Source of the DNA: Deltaproteobacteria bacterium
Lineage (GTDB): Bacteria > Desulfobacterota > Desulfomonilia > UBA1062
Reading direction: 5' to 3'
Assembly (NCBI GenBank): GCA_018436855.1
Contig: JAHDKO010000142.1
Location: forward strand, 1-35,390
Length of the DNA stretch: 35,390 bases
Shown in pieces: positions 26,017 through 34,182 of the stretch (the first letter of the stretch is position 1; each line of letters starts with the position of its first letter). The translations under genes were made by a program, and so were the position numbers. The notes beneath the pieces are model-generated. The model did no database searches and had not been told where the DNA came from. It saw only the letters and a list, made by a program, of their open reading frames with translations.

Positions 26017-27564
26017 TCAGCCGTTTTCCCTCAAGGTCCCGCGGATGAAAGCCGCTCTGAACACGTGCCGGAAATATCTGCCCAGGAGCTTCAGGTCCTT
26101 CCACCGGGTGAACGTGGCGGAGTAGAGCATCTCGGCAGAATAGACCTCGTCGGGGTCAGGATCGAGTCCGAAGTTGATGATGCTCTCGGTGACGAGTCCT
26201 GCCTTTGACTTGAGATACACGGTTTGCCAGTCTTTGCCCCGGGCCAGGATTTCTTCCCTGGTGCGGGGCTGAACCCCGATGATCTGGAGATCTCCCCTGA
26301 CCACGTTGAACAGCCCGGGGATGAAATCAAGGAAGAAATGGGAGAGGATGGTGCCGCTGGTGGAACCGGCCGTGCCCTCCCCGGCCCGGGACCGTGAAAG
26401 GCTGATCAGGGAGTATGTCTTCCAGAGGGCGGGATCGTATGCCGCGGGCAGCTTTACCACCTGTTTCCCCGATCCGCTCGTCACCGTGCCCTTGCTCCTC
26501 CCATACAGCAGGATCAGGGGGAGGACAGGGACTGCCGGAACGAGGAGCACCAGGGCAAGAAACCGGGAGAAGAATCCGGAAAGCCACTTTCTCACCTGCT
26601 TATGCCGGATGTCGCTGAGGATGAAGCTGTCGGTCATGATGACATCTGAGCCGTGGCGCTCGCTGATGAATCGGTTCCGGTCGATGATCGCATCGACCAC
26701 CTCCAGGGAATGCCCTACATAGGTATTCGGGAAAACGACAGAGCCGGCTATGACGGACCGTTCGTCCAGCACGCAGTTCCTGCCGATCACGGCATAGGGC
26801 CCGACCCGCACCCCTTTGCCGATCCGGCAGTTCTGCCCGACATACACCGGGGGAATGACGCGCGCCGTGGGGTGGATCTCGACGTTCCGGGAGAGCCAGA
26901 TACCGTCCTCCACCTCGTTGCCCGTAAGCAGGAGTCCCGGGAAGCGCTTTTCGAGCATCCAGCGGTGGGCAGCGAGAATCCCGGAATAGGATTCCATGGA
27001 GAGTGTGCCGGGCACGTCGATCACGGTGCAGGCGTCGGGCACGGGGCTGAAGACCATGTGCCCGGCATCATCGCGTTCCAACGCATCAAGGAGTCCCTCC
27101 ACCTGTTCGGGAGCGAGCCATGCCCACCCGGTCCAGAGGCGGGTTGCATCCGGCATCTGCCCGGCATCCTCGATGCAGTAGAGCACCGGCCCTTTTTCCA
27201 TGGTCTTCTCATCCGGCCTGTGCACATCCATCCGGGGCAGGACGGACGCATCCGCCAGGAGGAACGGGCCACCGGGCATGTCCTGCGAAATATCCCGGAC
27301 GGTTGCGGCAAGGCGGGACTCGTCCCGCAGCAGGTGGTACTGAAAACGGCATCCCCACCTGTTCCCGTCGCCGAGCAGTTTCTCGATCCGTTGCGGGAGG
27401 TGCGAGAGCACGATATGGAAGTCTTTTCTCCCACCCGCGACCAGAAATTCCACTACGTGCCGGATGAACGGCCGGTCCATCAGGGGGAGCAGGGGAACGG
27501 GGTGATCGTCTCTCAGCGCGGCCATGGCCGGAGCATCACCCGTGGCGATCAGGATGGTGCCCAC
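26017..27564 (-). CDS. Nucleotidyltransferase-like / beta-helix / PGT-like fusion protein
   Basis: The 515-residue protein joins three parts. Residues 1-200 resemble a sugar-1-phosphate nucleotidyltransferase (VPLLPLMDRPFIRHVVEFL) but lack the GxGTR nucleotide loop. Residues 225-290 are left-handed beta-helix repeats (VYVGQNCRIGKGVRVGPYAVIG). Residues 328-515 resemble a bacterial sugar transferase (PGT): a membrane helix at 330-353, then FLDFIPGLFNVVRGDLQIIGVQPRT and a KAGLVTES motif. The catalytic Asp-Glu dyad of active PGTs reads Asp-Phe here (residues 413-414). The GTG start directly follows the TAG of the intact PGT gene. It may be a regulatory or scaffold partner of that PGT rather than an enzyme. 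This is inference. Confidence 0.85.
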   Translation of the reverse strand: MGTILIATGDAPAMAALRDDHPVPLLPLMDRPFIRHVVEFLVAGGRKDFHIVLSHLPQRIEKLLGDGNRWGCRFQYHLLRDESRLAATVRDISQDMPGGPFLLADASVLPRMDVHRPDEKTMEKGPVLYCIEDAGQMPDATRLWTGWAWLAPEQVEGLLDALERDDAGHMVFSPVPDACTVIDVPGTLSMESYSGILAAHRWMLEKRFPGLLLTGNEVEDGIWLSRNVEIHPTARVIPPVYVGQNCRIGKGVRVGPYAVIGRNCVLDERSVIAGSVVFPNTYVGHSLEVVDAIIDRNRFISERHGSDVIMTDSFILSDIRHKQVRKWLSGFFSRFLALVLLVPAVPVLPLILLYGRSKGTVTSGSGKQVVKLPAAYDPALWKTYSLISLSRSRAGEGTAGSTSGTILSHFFLDFIPGLFNVVRGDLQIIGVQPRTREEILARGKDWQTVYLKSKAGLVTESIINFGLDPDPDEVYSAEMLYSATFTRWKDLKLLGRYFRHVFRAAFIRGTLRENG

Positions 27565-28302
27565 CTAATATGCCCCCCTGCCGGTGAGGACCGCGGTGAC
27601 GGTTTTGAGCAGCAGACGGAGGTCGAGCAGCAGGCTCCGGCTTTCGATGTACTGCACGTCGTACTCCACCTGCTTGGCAAAGGGGACATCCCCGCGGCCG
27701 CTCACCTGCCAGATGCAGGTGAGGCCCGGTGTGACATCGAGCCTCCGGCGGTCGGTCAGGGTGTAGCGGTCTACCTCTTCGGGCAGCGGGGGGCGCGGAC
27801 CCACCAGCGACATCTCGCCCTTGAGCACGTTCCAGAGCTGAGGAAGCTCGTCCATGCTGGTCTTCCGGATGATGCGTCCTACCAGCGTGATCCTGGGGTC
27901 GTGTTTCATCTTGAAGGTGATGCTGTCCTTGTGATGGCTCTGATCGAGGATCTTCTCCCGCTGTCTGTCCGCATTCACGCACATGGATCTGAACTTGGGA
28001 AACCTGAATTCCTGGCCCCACTTGCCAACCCTTGTCTGCCAGTAGAGAACCGGACCCCCGTCGGTGAGCCTGATGCAAAGGGCGATGAGAACGAAGAGGG
28101 GAGACAGCGCAATCAGCAAAAAGGAAGAGGCCAGGATGTCCAGCAGCCGCTTTATCAGTTGTGCCCCGCCCACGACCGTTATCCATGCGGTCTTTTTCCG
28201 CCAGAAACGGAAATTGTGCCTGAAGGAGGAGAGCCCCGGGTTTTTTCCATAACGCTCATAGAGCTCTTCGATCAGGTCGATGCGATGATTGGAGGATTTC
28301 AT
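27565..28302 (-). CDS. Undecaprenyl-phosphate sugar phosphotransferase (monotopic PGT)
   Basis: The 245-residue protein is a bacterial sugar transferase of the RfbP/WcaJ C-terminal or PglC type, which starts repeat-unit synthesis by moving a sugar phosphate onto undecaprenyl phosphate. It has a re-entrant membrane helix at about 51-78 starting with KRLLDI. PGPVLYWQTRVGK-like and FPKFRSM motifs follow, then the catalytic TSMDELPQLWNVLKGEMSLVGPRP with Asp151-Glu152, and PGLTCIWQVSGRG. The ATG at 28302 is chosen over one 30 codons upstream because it is coupled (TGATG) to a short upstream reading frame. It is the first enzyme of the 28.3-22.2 kb operon. Confidence 0.93.
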   Translation of the reverse strand: MKSSNHRIDLIEELYERYGKNPGLSSFRHNFRFWRKKTAWITVVGGAQLIKRLLDILASSFLLIALSPLFVLIALCIRLTDGGPVLYWQTRVGKWGQEFRFPKFRSMCVNADRQREKILDQSHHKDSITFKMKHDPRITLVGRIIRKTSMDELPQLWNVLKGEMSLVGPRPPLPEEVDRYTLTDRRRLDVTPGLTCIWQVSGRGDVPFAKQVEYDVQYIESRSLLLDLRLLLKTVTAVLTGRGAY

Positions 28303-28400
28303 CAGTGTTCTCTTGGGGCAGGGCGTCGATAGGGAAGAGTGGCCGCGATCATGCCGGGGATGAGAGAGATGCGCCCTGTTTCGGGAATGCATTCGGTCAT
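28302..28400 (-). CDS. Possible 32-residue leader reading frame coupled to the PGT gene
   Basis: A frame starting MTECIPETGR has a good ribosome site (GGGAG eight bases before its ATG) and a stop that overlaps the PGT start (TGATG). The PGT gene itself has only a weak ribosome site, so this frame may drive its translation. The peptide matches no family I know. Confidence 0.35.
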   Translation of the reverse strand: MTECIPETGRISLIPGMIAATLPYRRPAPREH

Positions 28401-28451
28401 CCGGTGATCTCCCGATAAGAAAGGCGAAGAGGTCTCTTGGCCCGGGTGTCT

Positions 28452-28796
28452 TCAGGGCTCGACCGAGAAAGACCGCAGCGCCTCTTCCCTGGTGTTGTAG
28501 ATGTCGATGATTTTGTGCATTCTCACCAGCTCGAGCACGGAGCGCACTTGCTTCCGGACGTCACAGAGCTTCAGCGTGCCCCCGGTCTCCTTGATGCGTC
28601 TGAGCGTGGTGATGAGGCTGCCGCATCCGGCCGAATCGATGAACTGCACGGCGCTCATATCGAACACCGCCTGAGAGCTCTGCTCGATAATCCGGGAAAT
28701 ACTTTCCTTGAACTCCATTGCATTGCTCGCATCGAGAACCTTGGGCAGGGACGAGATGACCATGATACCGTCGATGTTTTCAGCGAAGAGTTTCAC
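28452..28796 (-). CDS. STAS-domain protein (anti-sigma-factor antagonist type)
   Basis: The 114-residue protein is a single STAS domain of the SpoIIAA/RsbV type. The fold pattern is clear, with VFDMSAVQFIDSAGCGSL carrying the phospho-acceptor Ser55 in DSAG. The start is a GTG with a near-perfect AAGGAGG ribosome site about eight bases upstream, so it is probably well expressed. It follows the receiver-PP2C-HATPase gene by two bases. In partner switching, the unphosphorylated STAS protein binds and occupies a target or a kinase, and the phosphatase restores that state. Its target here is unknown. Confidence 0.92.
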   Translation of the reverse strand: MKLFAENIDGIMVISSLPKVLDASNAMEFKESISRIIEQSSQAVFDMSAVQFIDSAGCGSLITTLRRIKETGGTLKLCDVRKQVRSVLELVRMHKIIDIYNTREEALRSFSVEP

Positions 28797-28798
28797 CG

Positions 28799-30472
28799 TT
28801 ATCCCCTCCTTTGCAGGAAGAATGTCACACAGGCGCAGTTTTTGCCGCTGCTGTCGCGGGAATAGCGGACGTAGTCCGCGGTATGGGCAATGATATGAAG
28901 CCCGAAGCCGTCTTCCCTGGATCCGTCGAAGATCGGCTTGGGGGCCGAGGCGAAATCGAACTCGATTCCCCAGTCGTAGAAGAAGAGCACGATCTCGTCG
29001 CGCGAGGTTTTTCCCTCGATAGCGATGGTCTCCCCGGGCTTTCCCTGGTATGCATGCTTGATGATGTTGGTCATGATCTCCGTGGCCACGATCTGGATCA
29101 TTTTTATCCTTTCGTCGTCCACCAGATTCGAGCCGAGACCTTTGCACATATCACGGATGAGCGAGCGCACTCTTCCCAGCTCGCCCAAGTCCGAGGGCAC
29201 CTCCAGCTTCCATTCCTGATTGTAGCGCTCTTCCGGTTCGGGCATCTCGATCTTGACCGCCACGCAGGTGAAGTCGTCTGAGAAGCTCTCGGTCTGCGAA
29301 AATTCCACGATATCCTTCCAGACAGCCCTGCACAGGTCCTGCGGTTCGAGAAAGGCATGCCCCTGTACGAAATCCGTCAGGCGTTTCTCGCCGTAGAACT
29401 CGCACTTGGGGTTCTTGGCCTCGGTCAGCCCATCGGAATAGAAGAAAAAGAGGTCGCCGTCCGTGAAGGGAGCCAGAATCTGTCTGAACCCCTTCTGCCC
29501 CGGAAAACCGAGCGGCATGTCCACACCCTGGAGAAGGGTGCAGGTGCTTGTGTCGCTGTGATAATGGATGGTGCGCATATGCCCGCAGTCCACGTAGCTC
29601 ACCAGCTTCCGGGACGAGTCGAAGCGCGCGTAGCAGAGCGTAAAGAAGGTTTCCAGCTCGTTCATCCGTCCGATCATTTCCTCGTGCACTTCAGAAACGA
29701 TCTCTTCGGGAGAGGGGAACTCTTCGGCTTCCGATATGCGGGCCATCCTGAAAAGCGCGCCCATAAAATGCTGCTTTGCCGCCGCTCCCATGAGTGCGGC
29801 AGGGATACCCTTGCCCATGACATCGCCCACGATGACGTCGAGACAGGTGTCGTTTATCATGAAGAAGTCGTAGAAATCGCCGTCGATCTTCTTGGACGCG
29901 ATGGTCAGATCGCCGATCTTCATCCCCTTGAGATTCTTTGGCCGGCCGCCCAGGAGAAGGGTCTGCTGGATCCGGGAGGCGGTGGTGATCTCGTGCTCCC
30001 GGGACTTGATGAGCTCGGCCTCCACCCGGCGGAGCCGCTTTGCCTGGATCCTCGTGCGGATGGCCTGCTGGACCAGGGCCAGAAGCTCGCTGGGATTGAA
30101 CGGCTTGGTGACATAATCGAATGCCCCGTACTTCATGGCCTCCACGGCGTTGGACACCTCGTTGCTCACGGTGATCATGATGGTGGGGATGTCGGGAAAG
30201 TTCTCCCTGATATAGCGCAGGCAGGACATACCGTCCATCTCGGGCATCCACAGATCGAGCAGGATGATGCCTATATCGTCGGACAGAAGCTCGATGGCCT
30301 CCTTTCCGTCTTTTGCCTCGATAACCTGATATCCCTCTTTCTGCAGATGAGACTGGAGATAGGTGCGCACGACCCGGCTGTCGTCGACCACCAGGATCGT
30401 CGCAGGTGTCTTTTCGTCATTCGGGAAGATTTCGGTCGTTTTTTTGTAGTGGTTTTCCGCTTTATTCGACAT
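28799..30472 (-). CDS. Response regulator with PP2C phosphatase and HATPase (partner-switching) domains
   Basis: The 557-residue protein combines three signalling domains. A receiver occupies about 24-140, with Asp73 as phospho-acceptor (LLDLWMPE), Thr101 and Lys123. A coiled linker leads to a SpoIIE/RsbU-type PP2C phosphatase at about 165-410, with metal-binding Asp199 (DGDFYD), Asp217 (VGDVMGKG), Asp347 (YSDGLTEA) and Asp399/Asp400. An RsbW-like HATPase_c_2 kinase domain lies at about 425-555, with N-box Glu465/Asn469 and G-box DGFGLHI (521-527). All key residues look intact. The downstream STAS gene is the expected substrate. The domain set matches Vibrio fischeri SypE in content but not in order (SypE has the kinase first). 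Confidence 0.93.
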   Translation of the reverse strand: MSNKAENHYKKTTEIFPNDEKTPATILVVDDSRVVRTYLQSHLQKEGYQVIEAKDGKEAIELLSDDIGIILLDLWMPEMDGMSCLRYIRENFPDIPTIMITVSNEVSNAVEAMKYGAFDYVTKPFNPSELLALVQQAIRTRIQAKRLRRVEAELIKSREHEITTASRIQQTLLLGGRPKNLKGMKIGDLTIASKKIDGDFYDFFMINDTCLDVIVGDVMGKGIPAALMGAAAKQHFMGALFRMARISEAEEFPSPEEIVSEVHEEMIGRMNELETFFTLCYARFDSSRKLVSYVDCGHMRTIHYHSDTSTCTLLQGVDMPLGFPGQKGFRQILAPFTDGDLFFFYSDGLTEAKNPKCEFYGEKRLTDFVQGHAFLEPQDLCRAVWKDIVEFSQTESFSDDFTCVAVKIEMPEPEERYNQEWKLEVPSDLGELGRVRSLIRDMCKGLGSNLVDDERIKMIQIVATEIMTNIIKHAYQGKPGETIAIEGKTSRDEIVLFFYDWGIEFDFASAPKPIFDGSREDGFGLHIIAHTADYVRYSRDSSGKNCACVTFFLQRRG

Positions 30473-30575
30473 GTCGCTCGGCTATCCTGTCTTTCTCCTG
30501 TCGTCGGGTGATCGCCCCTATTCGGGCAGACTCCGTCCGTTCTGGGTGAACATGAAGCTTCTCATCGACGCAGCA

Positions 30576-30604
30576 ATTATCACAGTAATGGCAGGATCGG
30601 AAAA
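30576..30604 (-). promoter_or_regulatory. Candidate promoter for the regulator-STAS pair
   Basis: On the - strand an extended -10 (TGT followed by GATAAT, 30584-30576) lies 17 bases after TTTTCC (30604-30599). It is about 105 bases upstream of the regulator start. The -35 match is poor but the -10 is good. The rest of the 270-base gap to the MBL-fold gene shows no gene I can support. Confidence 0.3.
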
Positions 30605-30742
30605 TGACGGATATTTCTTGAGCGTTGAGAACGTCAGGAACAGGGTTCTGCTCAGGAAAAAACGTGTTCCTGTTGCGCGGGACCCCGGGCGGCGGGGAGA
30701 GATCCCCACGGCTGCGCCATGGGGCGGTCGGCGCAGGGGGAT

Positions 30743-31708
30743 CTAAGACCGGATCTTCCGGAACCTTCCGCCGGTGTCTTCTGCGATCAGCTCCTGATTC
30801 ACGAGGCCCGCCAGGTGCTTGCAGATCATCTGCCTTTCCCCGAAGCGCATGATTTTGTCCGGATGGGCGCGGTAATCGTTCTTGTAGATGGGCGACAGCT
30901 CGACGATCTCCTCGATCCCGATCCAGGCATCCCGGGGGACCATGCTCAGGAGCGCCTCGTCCCGCTCGCGGAAGGCCGACTCGTAGATCCGCATGCGCTT
31001 CATGAAGTGGGGCTGCTTGACGGGCCGCGCATGGGACGAGACATAGACCTCTGCAGGCAGCCCCCTGATCTTCTCCAGGGACTTCCGGAAGAGCCCGGGG
31101 TCTGATTCGGGGTTTCCGTACCAGGGACCGAAGGGGCTCAGGTCGATGTCGAAACCCACGAGTATCTTCTCGTCCGGCTCCCACAGGCAGTAGTGATCCG
31201 CGAGGTGGCCCGGCGTGTGGATGGCGATGAACCGGTTCCTGCCGGTGGAGAACTCGGCCCCGTCGTCGAATTGCGAAGTAAAGGTGAAGTCCCTGAAACC
31301 CGTGACCGGGAGATAGGTCTCTTTCCACAGCTGTGCCAGGTCATGCTCGACGAATCTTAAGGCAAGCTCTTCGGCCAGCGCGATGCTGTCCGATCCCTGG
31401 CGGGGCACCGAGATATCGGGGTCGCAGAGAGCCTGGAGAAGCCACGTGCCCGAGGTGTGGTCAGGGTGCGAGTGGGAGAGGACCACGGCATCGATCCGGC
31501 AGCGGGAGCACACCTGACGGATGATGTCGAGGCCGCAGCCCGAGTCCATAAGGAGAGTGCTCCGGTCGAGAACACAGACCGCGTTGGAAAAGGGGGACCG
31601 GGCTCGGTTGTTTCCCTGGATCACGTAGATGGTGTCGGTAACCTGCGTGGCCTTGACGCCCGAGGAACTGAATACTCTGGTATGCATATGGCCCATGACT
31701 ATAGGCAC
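30743..31708 (-). CDS. MBL-fold metallo-hydrolase (LACTB2/glyoxalase II-like)
   Basis: The 321-residue protein has the zinc-binding metallo-beta-lactamase motifs: HSHPDH (79-84), HTPGH (164-168), Asp187 in GFDIDL and His226 in SSHARPV. A helical C-terminal part (about 235-321) of the winged-helix type is seen in LACTB2-like proteins. Substrates of this family vary (thioesters, RNA, lactones), so no reaction is claimed. The GTG at 31708 gives the longest frame, but ATG codons at 31696 and 31687 are equally possible. It stands alone between the regulator and the divergent NusG-II gene. Confidence 0.88.
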   Translation of the reverse strand: MPIVMGHMHTRVFSSSGVKATQVTDTIYVIQGNNRARSPFSNAVCVLDRSTLLMDSGCGLDIIRQVCSRCRIDAVVLSHSHPDHTSGTWLLQALCDPDISVPRQGSDSIALAEELALRFVEHDLAQLWKETYLPVTGFRDFTFTSQFDDGAEFSTGRNRFIAIHTPGHLADHYCLWEPDEKILVGFDIDLSPFGPWYGNPESDPGLFRKSLEKIRGLPAEVYVSSHARPVKQPHFMKRMRIYESAFRERDEALLSMVPRDAWIGIEEIVELSPIYKNDYRAHPDKIMRFGERQMICKHLAGLVNQELIAEDTGGRFRKIRS

Positions 31709-31781
31709 ATAGGGGCCTGCGGGTCAACCGGATGATTTCCTGATTCCCGAGAAGCCCTGGTCCCGCCCGGCCCAATGATCC

Positions 31782-31804
31782 TCCTTCGCGTTCGCTTCGA
31801 AGGA
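31782..31804. other. Hairpin in the divergent MBL/NusG-II intergenic region
   Basis: A perfect seven-base stem (TCCTTCG/CGAAGGA) with a nine-base loop lies in the 228-base gap between two divergent genes. It is followed by CCTTTTAGGGG and lacks a T-run long enough for a clear terminator. It could be a weak terminator or a regulator site. Confidence 0.3.
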
Positions 31805-31936
31805 CCTTTTAGGGGCGGGGTCTGATTTCCGTTGAAGCTTACCGCTTAAAAAGAGTCGAAGGGCCTGCCCCCGGTCCGTACCATTGGTCGTGCGCTGCGG
31901 TTGATTTCCGATGCGAGAAGAAGGTATACACCGGTT

Positions 31937-32320
31937 ATGGGAAAGCACACCCGTATGAGGCTCCGGCTGTTCGATCTGGTGCTGATCGCCGCGCTCCTGT
32001 TCCTTGCAGGCTTCTGGTGGGCGCTCGGGCTCTCCGGATCGCGTGACCCTGCGTGGGTGCAGGTGTATACGGCCCAGGGCCTCTACCGTGAAGCGCCGCT
32101 CAACGAGGACGGGGATATCAGGGTCCCCGGCCCCCTGGGCGAGAGCCTGGTGGAGATCCGCTCGGGAGAGGCGTCCATGGCCTGGTCGCCCTGTCCGAAC
32201 AAGCTGTGCATGCACATGGGCGCGGCAAGCAGACCAGGGGAAAGCATCGTCTGCGTGCCGAACCGCGTATCCGTGGTCATCCGCTCTGCCCGGACGGACA
32301 CGGACGCGGTTTCCTACTGA
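31937..32320 (+). CDS. NusG domain II-containing membrane-anchored protein
   Basis: The 127-residue protein has an N-terminal membrane helix (about residues 11-30) and a C-terminal domain of the NusG_II family. It shows the cysteine pattern CPNKLCMHMG (Cys86, Cys91), then GESIVCVPNRVSVVI (Cys106). Such proteins are found in many anaerobes, often near electron-transfer or thiamine-lipoprotein genes. The molecular role is not established. The ATG at 31937 gives the best N-terminus. An ATG at 31955 is possible. It is divergent from the MBL-fold gene and convergent with the GT2-kinase gene. Confidence 0.82.
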   Translation: MGKHTRMRLRLFDLVLIAALLFLAGFWWALGLSGSRDPAWVQVYTAQGLYREAPLNEDGDIRVPGPLGESLVEIRSGEASMAWSPCPNKLCMHMGAASRPGESIVCVPNRVSVVIRSARTDTDAVSY

Positions 32321-32339
32321 AACGGGCCGCCTCATCCAC

Positions 32340-32364
32340 CGGGTTTTCTCCCGAATCTTTTTTT
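32340..32364 (+). terminator. Weak terminator-like hairpin after the NusG-II gene
   Basis: A short stem (CGGG/CCCG with a six-base loop, 32340-32353) is followed by AATC and seven T. It sits between the convergent NusG-II and GT2-kinase genes. The stem is only four pairs, so confidence is low. Confidence 0.3.
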
Positions 32365-34063
32365 AGGTATACCGGGTTCTGATTCTTCGTGCGGTGAGGC
32401 ATCCGACGCGGCGGGCGAGCTCGTCCTTCTTACCCTCGATCAGCGGGTTTCCCTTGGCATACTCGTCCAGGAAGAGCAGCCGCTCGGCAAGGGGGATTTC
32501 CCCGACGAACGAGGCGTTCAGATAGCTCAGGTTCTTCGCGATGATACGCACGCCGGGAAGCCTCCTGCGTTTGAGCCTGTCGAGGTCGATGAGATAGATC
32601 GCGTCCGTTCCCACGAGCAGGTTCTCCCCCTTGAGGTCCACGGGGACGAACCCCATTTCGTGGAGCCTGCGGACAAATCCCGCAACCTGCATGATCAGTC
32701 CGGTGTCATACCCGTGGAGCTCCACGTGCCTGACGAGGTCCAGGGCCTCGACCCGCTCGGTCGCCACATAGGATTCCGTGAGGACGCCCATGATCCGCCT
32801 TTCGCAGGCAAAGATCACGGGCGGGGTGGGGATCCCGCAGCGCTCCAGCATGAGTGCGCCCTCGAAGGCCCTCCTGGCCCGGCCCTTTCTGAAGAGATTC
32901 TTGACGGTGTCGAAGAATCCCTTGAAGTTGTAGCGCTTGAGAAAGATCTGCCTGCCCTGCAAGGTCCCGGACTTGACAAAGGTCGTCTTTGAGCGGTTGA
33001 GCACGGCATCGAGCGCGGTCTCCAGGAACCGCCCCGGGTCTGCGGCATCAGGGGGGATTTCTCCGTTTTCCGGGAGAAACCAGGTACATCCGTGCCTGCG
33101 TACGGTCCGGCAGGGGGGAAGGGCGCGTTCGAGCCCCCACCCGGCAGGTGCGCCCGCGAGGTGCCACAGCGCCAGAGACAGGGATTTCTTCAGGCGGGCC
33201 CGTGCCGGGGAGAGAAACGAGGCGGCGACCCCGCCGATCAGCTCGACGCCCAGCTTGATCATGGTGAAGAGCGCGAGCAGGGCTGTCTGGGCGATCCCCC
33301 GGTGCTTGAGGAAGAACCGGTACATGGACCGGCGGTACTCCACCTTCCTGGCTGCATCGAACCGCCGTGCGCTCGTCCCCTGGTGGTGGGTCACGGTGAG
33401 CTGCGGCAGATGCCAGACCTCGAAGCCCGCGTCAGCGGCCCTCATGCAGAAGTCCGTCTCCTCCAGGTAGAGAAAGAACCCCTCGTCGAGGGGCCCGATG
33501 GTGTCGATGACCTGCCTCTTGATCATCATGCAGGCCCCGATTACCGAGGGGACCTGCACCGGGTGCGTAAACCCGGAGCGCTTGCTGGGGTATGTCCCGG
33601 GAAAGAGGATCTTGAGCAGGGACTTGTTCAGGAGCTCGGTGAGGAGGTTGGGGATGACGTCCACGGAGTTCTGCAGCGATCCGTCGGGGAATACGAGCTG
33701 GGGCCCCGCGATCCCCGCCCGCTCGCGACCGTCCAGGAAGGAGAGCATCGGGGAGACGATGTCTGAGGTGAAGCGGGCGTCGGGGTTGAGCAGTAGGATC
33801 GTGTCGCCGCGGGACTCGCGGATCCCCCGGTTGACGGCCCGGGCAAACCCCAGGTTCTTCCCGTTCTCCAGGCAGAGTATCCCGATGCTTCCCCGGTACC
33901 CGAGCTCTTCGGGGGAGTTGTTCACCACAATGATCTCGTGAGGCACCCGCACGTGCTCCCCGATGGATGCAATGCACGCGTCGAGCAGGCCGTCGAGGCC
34001 CAGAGACACGATGACGATGCTCAGCCGGGGCCGTTCTTTCTGCGCTGCGCGGGGATCGTTCAT
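32363..34063 (-). CDS. Family 2 glycosyltransferase fused to a WaaP/Kdo-kinase-like domain
   Basis: The 566-residue protein has an N-terminal GT2 domain at about 12-240 (LSIVIVSLGLDGLL, VVNNSPEE, NLGFARAVNRGI, LLLNPDARF, GPLDEGFFLYLEETDFC). A linker follows, then a lipopolysaccharide-kinase-like domain at about 355-540. The kinase part has a candidate ATP lysine (FLKRY, Lys376), a catalytic loop VPVDLKGENLL (Asp476, Lys478, Asn481) and a metal-binding IDLD (Asp493/495). These residues fit the WaaP/KdkA inner-core kinases, which phosphorylate heptose or Kdo. A single protein would then add a sugar and phosphorylate a core sugar. Its neighbour across a 113-base divergent gap is a heptosyltransferase-like gene, which fits core assembly. 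Confidence 0.9.
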   Translation of the reverse strand: MNDPRAAQKERPRLSIVIVSLGLDGLLDACIASIGEHVRVPHEIIVVNNSPEELGYRGSIGILCLENGKNLGFARAVNRGIRESRGDTILLLNPDARFTSDIVSPMLSFLDGRERAGIAGPQLVFPDGSLQNSVDVIPNLLTELLNKSLLKILFPGTYPSKRSGFTHPVQVPSVIGACMMIKRQVIDTIGPLDEGFFLYLEETDFCMRAADAGFEVWHLPQLTVTHHQGTSARRFDAARKVEYRRSMYRFFLKHRGIAQTALLALFTMIKLGVELIGGVAASFLSPARARLKKSLSLALWHLAGAPAGWGLERALPPCRTVRRHGCTWFLPENGEIPPDAADPGRFLETALDAVLNRSKTTFVKSGTLQGRQIFLKRYNFKGFFDTVKNLFRKGRARRAFEGALMLERCGIPTPPVIFACERRIMGVLTESYVATERVEALDLVRHVELHGYDTGLIMQVAGFVRRLHEMGFVPVDLKGENLLVGTDAIYLIDLDRLKRRRLPGVRIIAKNLSYLNASFVGEIPLAERLLFLDEYAKGNPLIEGKKDELARRVGCLTARRIRTRYT

Positions 34064-34182
34064 GGCATCACCATACCTCAGGATTTCAGGCGTGTAAATG
34101 AGGTAGCCAGGTGATATCCCGGGAAAGGTTCTTTTCTCAACAGGCCTTGCGAAAAATGCGGGAATGACATAACCAGGTGAAT

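Noticed and set aside
26653..28332. A 559-codon + strand frame opposite the PGT and fusion genes
   Set aside because: It is an antisense shadow of two well-supported genes, with no recognisable domain.
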